A stretch of DNA of 64,000 nt from contig NC_135565.1 in assembly GCF_964340395.1 (NCBI RefSeq), forward strand, positions 1,425,001 to 1,489,000, in the 5' to 3' direction. This DNA is from Glandiceps talaboti (taxonomy: Eukaryota > Hemichordata > Enteropneusta > Spengelidae). A program made the position numbers and the translations under genes. Positions 61,590-64,000 of the stretch are shown here, in pieces (positions within the stretch are counted from its first letter, which is position 1; every line of letters starts with the position of its first letter). Under the pieces are notes generated by a model. That model was not told where the DNA came from, did not search any database, and was given only the letters and a program-made list of their open reading frames with translations.

Positions 61590-64000
61590 CATGTCAGAAT
61601 CGTAAATCACAAGCCTCTTTATGGAATCATCCAAAACATAAATCACAGGCCTCTTTATGGAATCATACAAAACATAAATCACAGACCTCTTTATGGAATC
61701 ATCCAAAACATAAATCACAGGCCTCTTTATGGAATCATCCAAAACATAAATCACAGGCCTCTTTATGGAATCATCCAAAACATAAATCACAGACCTCTTT
61801 ATGGAATCATCCAAAACATAAATCACAGACCTCTTTATGGAACCATCCAAAACATAAATCACAGACCTCTTTATGGAATCATCCAAAACATAAATCACAG
61901 ACCTCTTTATGGAACCATCCAAAACATAAATCACAGACCTCTTTATGGAACCATCCAAAACATAAATCACAGGCCTCTTTATGGAACCATCCAAAACATA
62001 AATCACAGACCTCTTTATGGAACCATCCAAAACATAAATCACAGGCCTCTTTATGGAACCATCCAAAACATAAATCACAGGCCTCTTTATGGAATCATCC
62101 AAAACATAAATCACAGACCTCTTTATGGAATCATCCAAAACATAAATCACAGACCTCTTTATGGAATCATCCAAAACATAAATCACAGACCTCTTTATGG
62201 AATAATCCAAAACATAAATCACAGGCCTCTTTATGGAACCATCCAAAACATAAATCACAGACCTCTTTATGGAATCATCCAAAACATAAATCACAGGCCT
62301 CTTTATGGAATCATCCAAAACATAAATCACAGACCTCTTTATGGAATCATCCAAAACATAAATCACAGACCTCTTTATGGAATCATCCAAAACATAAATC
62401 ACAGGCCTCTTTATGGCACCATCCAAAACATAAATCACAGGCCTCTTTATGGAATCATCCAAAACATAAATCACAGGCCTCTTTATGGAATCATCCAAAA
62501 CATAAATCACAGACCTCTTTATGGAATCATCCAAAACATAAATCACAGACCTCTTTATGGAATCATCCAAAACATAAATCACAGACCTCTTTATGGAACC
62601 ATCCAAAACATAAATCACAGACCTCTTTATGGAATCATCCAAAACATAAATCACAGGCCTCTTTATGGAATCATCCAAAACATAAATCACAAGCCTCTTT
62701 ATGGAATCATCCAAAACATAAATCACAGGCCTCTTTATGGAATCATCCAAAACATAAATCACAGACCTCTTTATGGAATCATCCAAAACATAAATCACAG
62801 GCCTCTTTATGGAATCATCCAAAACATAAATCACAGACCTCTTTATGGAATCATCCAAAACATAAATCACAGGCCTCTTTATGGAACCATCCAAAACATA
62901 AATCACAGGCCTCTTTATGGAACCATCCAAAACATAAATCACAGGCCTCTTTATGGAATCATCCAAAACATAAATCACAGACCTCTTTATGGAATCATCC
63001 AAAACATAAATCACAGACCTCTTTATGGAATCATCCAAAACATAAATCACAGACCTCTTTATGGAATCATCCAAAACATAAATCACAGGCCTCTTTATGG
63101 AATCATCCAAAACATAAATCACAAGCCTCTTTATGGAACCATCCAAAACATAAATCACAGGCCTCTTTATGGAATCATCCAAAACATAAATCACAAGCCT
63201 CTTTATGGAACCATCCAAAACATAAATCACAGACCTCTTTATGGAACCATCCAAAACATAAATCACAGACCTCTTTATGGAATCATCCAAAACATAAATC
63301 ACAGGCCTCTTTATGGAACCATCCAAAACATAAATCACAGGCCTCTTTATGGAACCATCCAAAACATAAATCACAGGCCTCTTTATGGAATCATCCAAAA
63401 CATAAATCACAGACCTCTTTATGGAATCATCCAAAACATAAATCACAGACCTCTTTATGGAATCATCCAAAACATAAATCACAGACCTCTTTATGGAATC
63501 ATCCAAAACATAAATCACAGGCCTCTTTATGGAATCATCCAAAACATAAATCACAAGCCTCTTTATGGAACCATCCAAAACATAAATCACAGGCCTCTTT
63601 ATGGAATCATCCAAAACATAAATCACAAGCCTCTTTATGGAACCATCCAAAACATAAATCACAGACCTCTTTATGGAACCATCCAAAACATAAATCACAG
63701 GCCTCTTTATGGAATCATCCAAAACATAAATCACAGACCTCTTTATGGAATCATCCAAAACATAAATCACAGACCTCTTTATGGAATCATCCAAAACATA
63801 AATCACAGGCCTCTTTATGGAATCATCCAAAACATAAATCACAGACCTCTTTATGGAATCATCCAAAACATAAATCACAGGCTTCTTTATGGAATCATCC
63901 AAAACATAAATCACAAGCCTCTTTATGGAATCATCCAAAACATAAATCACAGGCCTCTTTATGGAATCATCCAGAACATAAATCACAAGCCTCTTTATGG
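61590..64000. repeat. 36-bp minisatellite, at least 66 copies, runs off the window
   Basis: The unit is ATGGAATCATCCAAAACATA plus AATCACAGGCCTCTTT; variants are GAATC/GAACC and AGGCC/AGACC/AAGCC. The minus-strand frame VIYVLDDSIKRP is kept open by the 36-bp length and is not called coding. In the GTF2H1 intron upstream of the 61.4-kb exon. Confidence 0.94.

Noticed and set aside
61566-63986. 806-codon minus-strand frame VIYVLDDSIKRP repeated
   Set aside because: The unit is 36 bp and stop-free, so the frame is open automatically. It lies between GTF2H1 exons and has no non-repeat domain.

Overview
The window is animal nuclear DNA. It has spliced genes with GT/AG introns, a ciliary protein gene, a TFIIH subunit gene, TNF-receptor-like genes, decayed non-LTR retrotransposons and very dense minisatellites. 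It is AT-rich outside the arrays. An invertebrate is likely, perhaps a deuterostome such as a hemichordate or amphioxus, or a lophotrochozoan; the species cannot be fixed from this sequence. Nothing bacterial or viral was seen.

Layout. (1) 2.6-9.8 kb, minus strand: a three-exon gene for a small type I membrane protein with one TNFR cysteine-rich domain. Its 5.4 kb intron holds a hAT-like MITE, repeats carrying X-box-like palindromes, and a Helentron/'pearl'-like element. (2) 15.1-18.9 kb, plus strand: a paralogue arranged head-to-head with the first. All seven cysteines after the first have identical spacing in the two proteins, but the paralogue has fewer introns. (3) 19.1-29.9 kb: no host gene seen; a CR1/L2-type retrotransposon 3' end with a 49-bp array, then 39-, 35- and 31-bp arrays, a second MITE copy and another retrotransposon fragment. 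(4) 34.6-40.0 kb, plus strand: four exons of a pitchfork (PIFO/CIMAP3) homologue. The first coding exon was not found and may lie upstream of the 4.7-kb G-rich array at 29.9-34.5 kb. (5) 40.3-47.7 kb: transposon debris and a 4-kb array of a 22-bp unit. (6) 47.9 kb to the window end, minus strand: the five 3'-terminal coding exons of GTF2H1 (TFIIH p62). Every GTF2H1 intron seen contains at least one minisatellite, and one holds a Rex1/CR1-like retrotransposon.

By my estimate tandem arrays fill about 28 of the 64 kb. The main observation is that at least three arrays have repeat units that are pieces of retrotransposon coding sequence, still readable next to the unexpanded flank: the RT core, the EN-RT linker, and the linker of another element. 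A fourth starts in the 3' tail of a retrotransposon and a fifth abuts an RT fragment. The long open frames inside arrays are by-products of repeat length and absence of stops, and are not called as genes.
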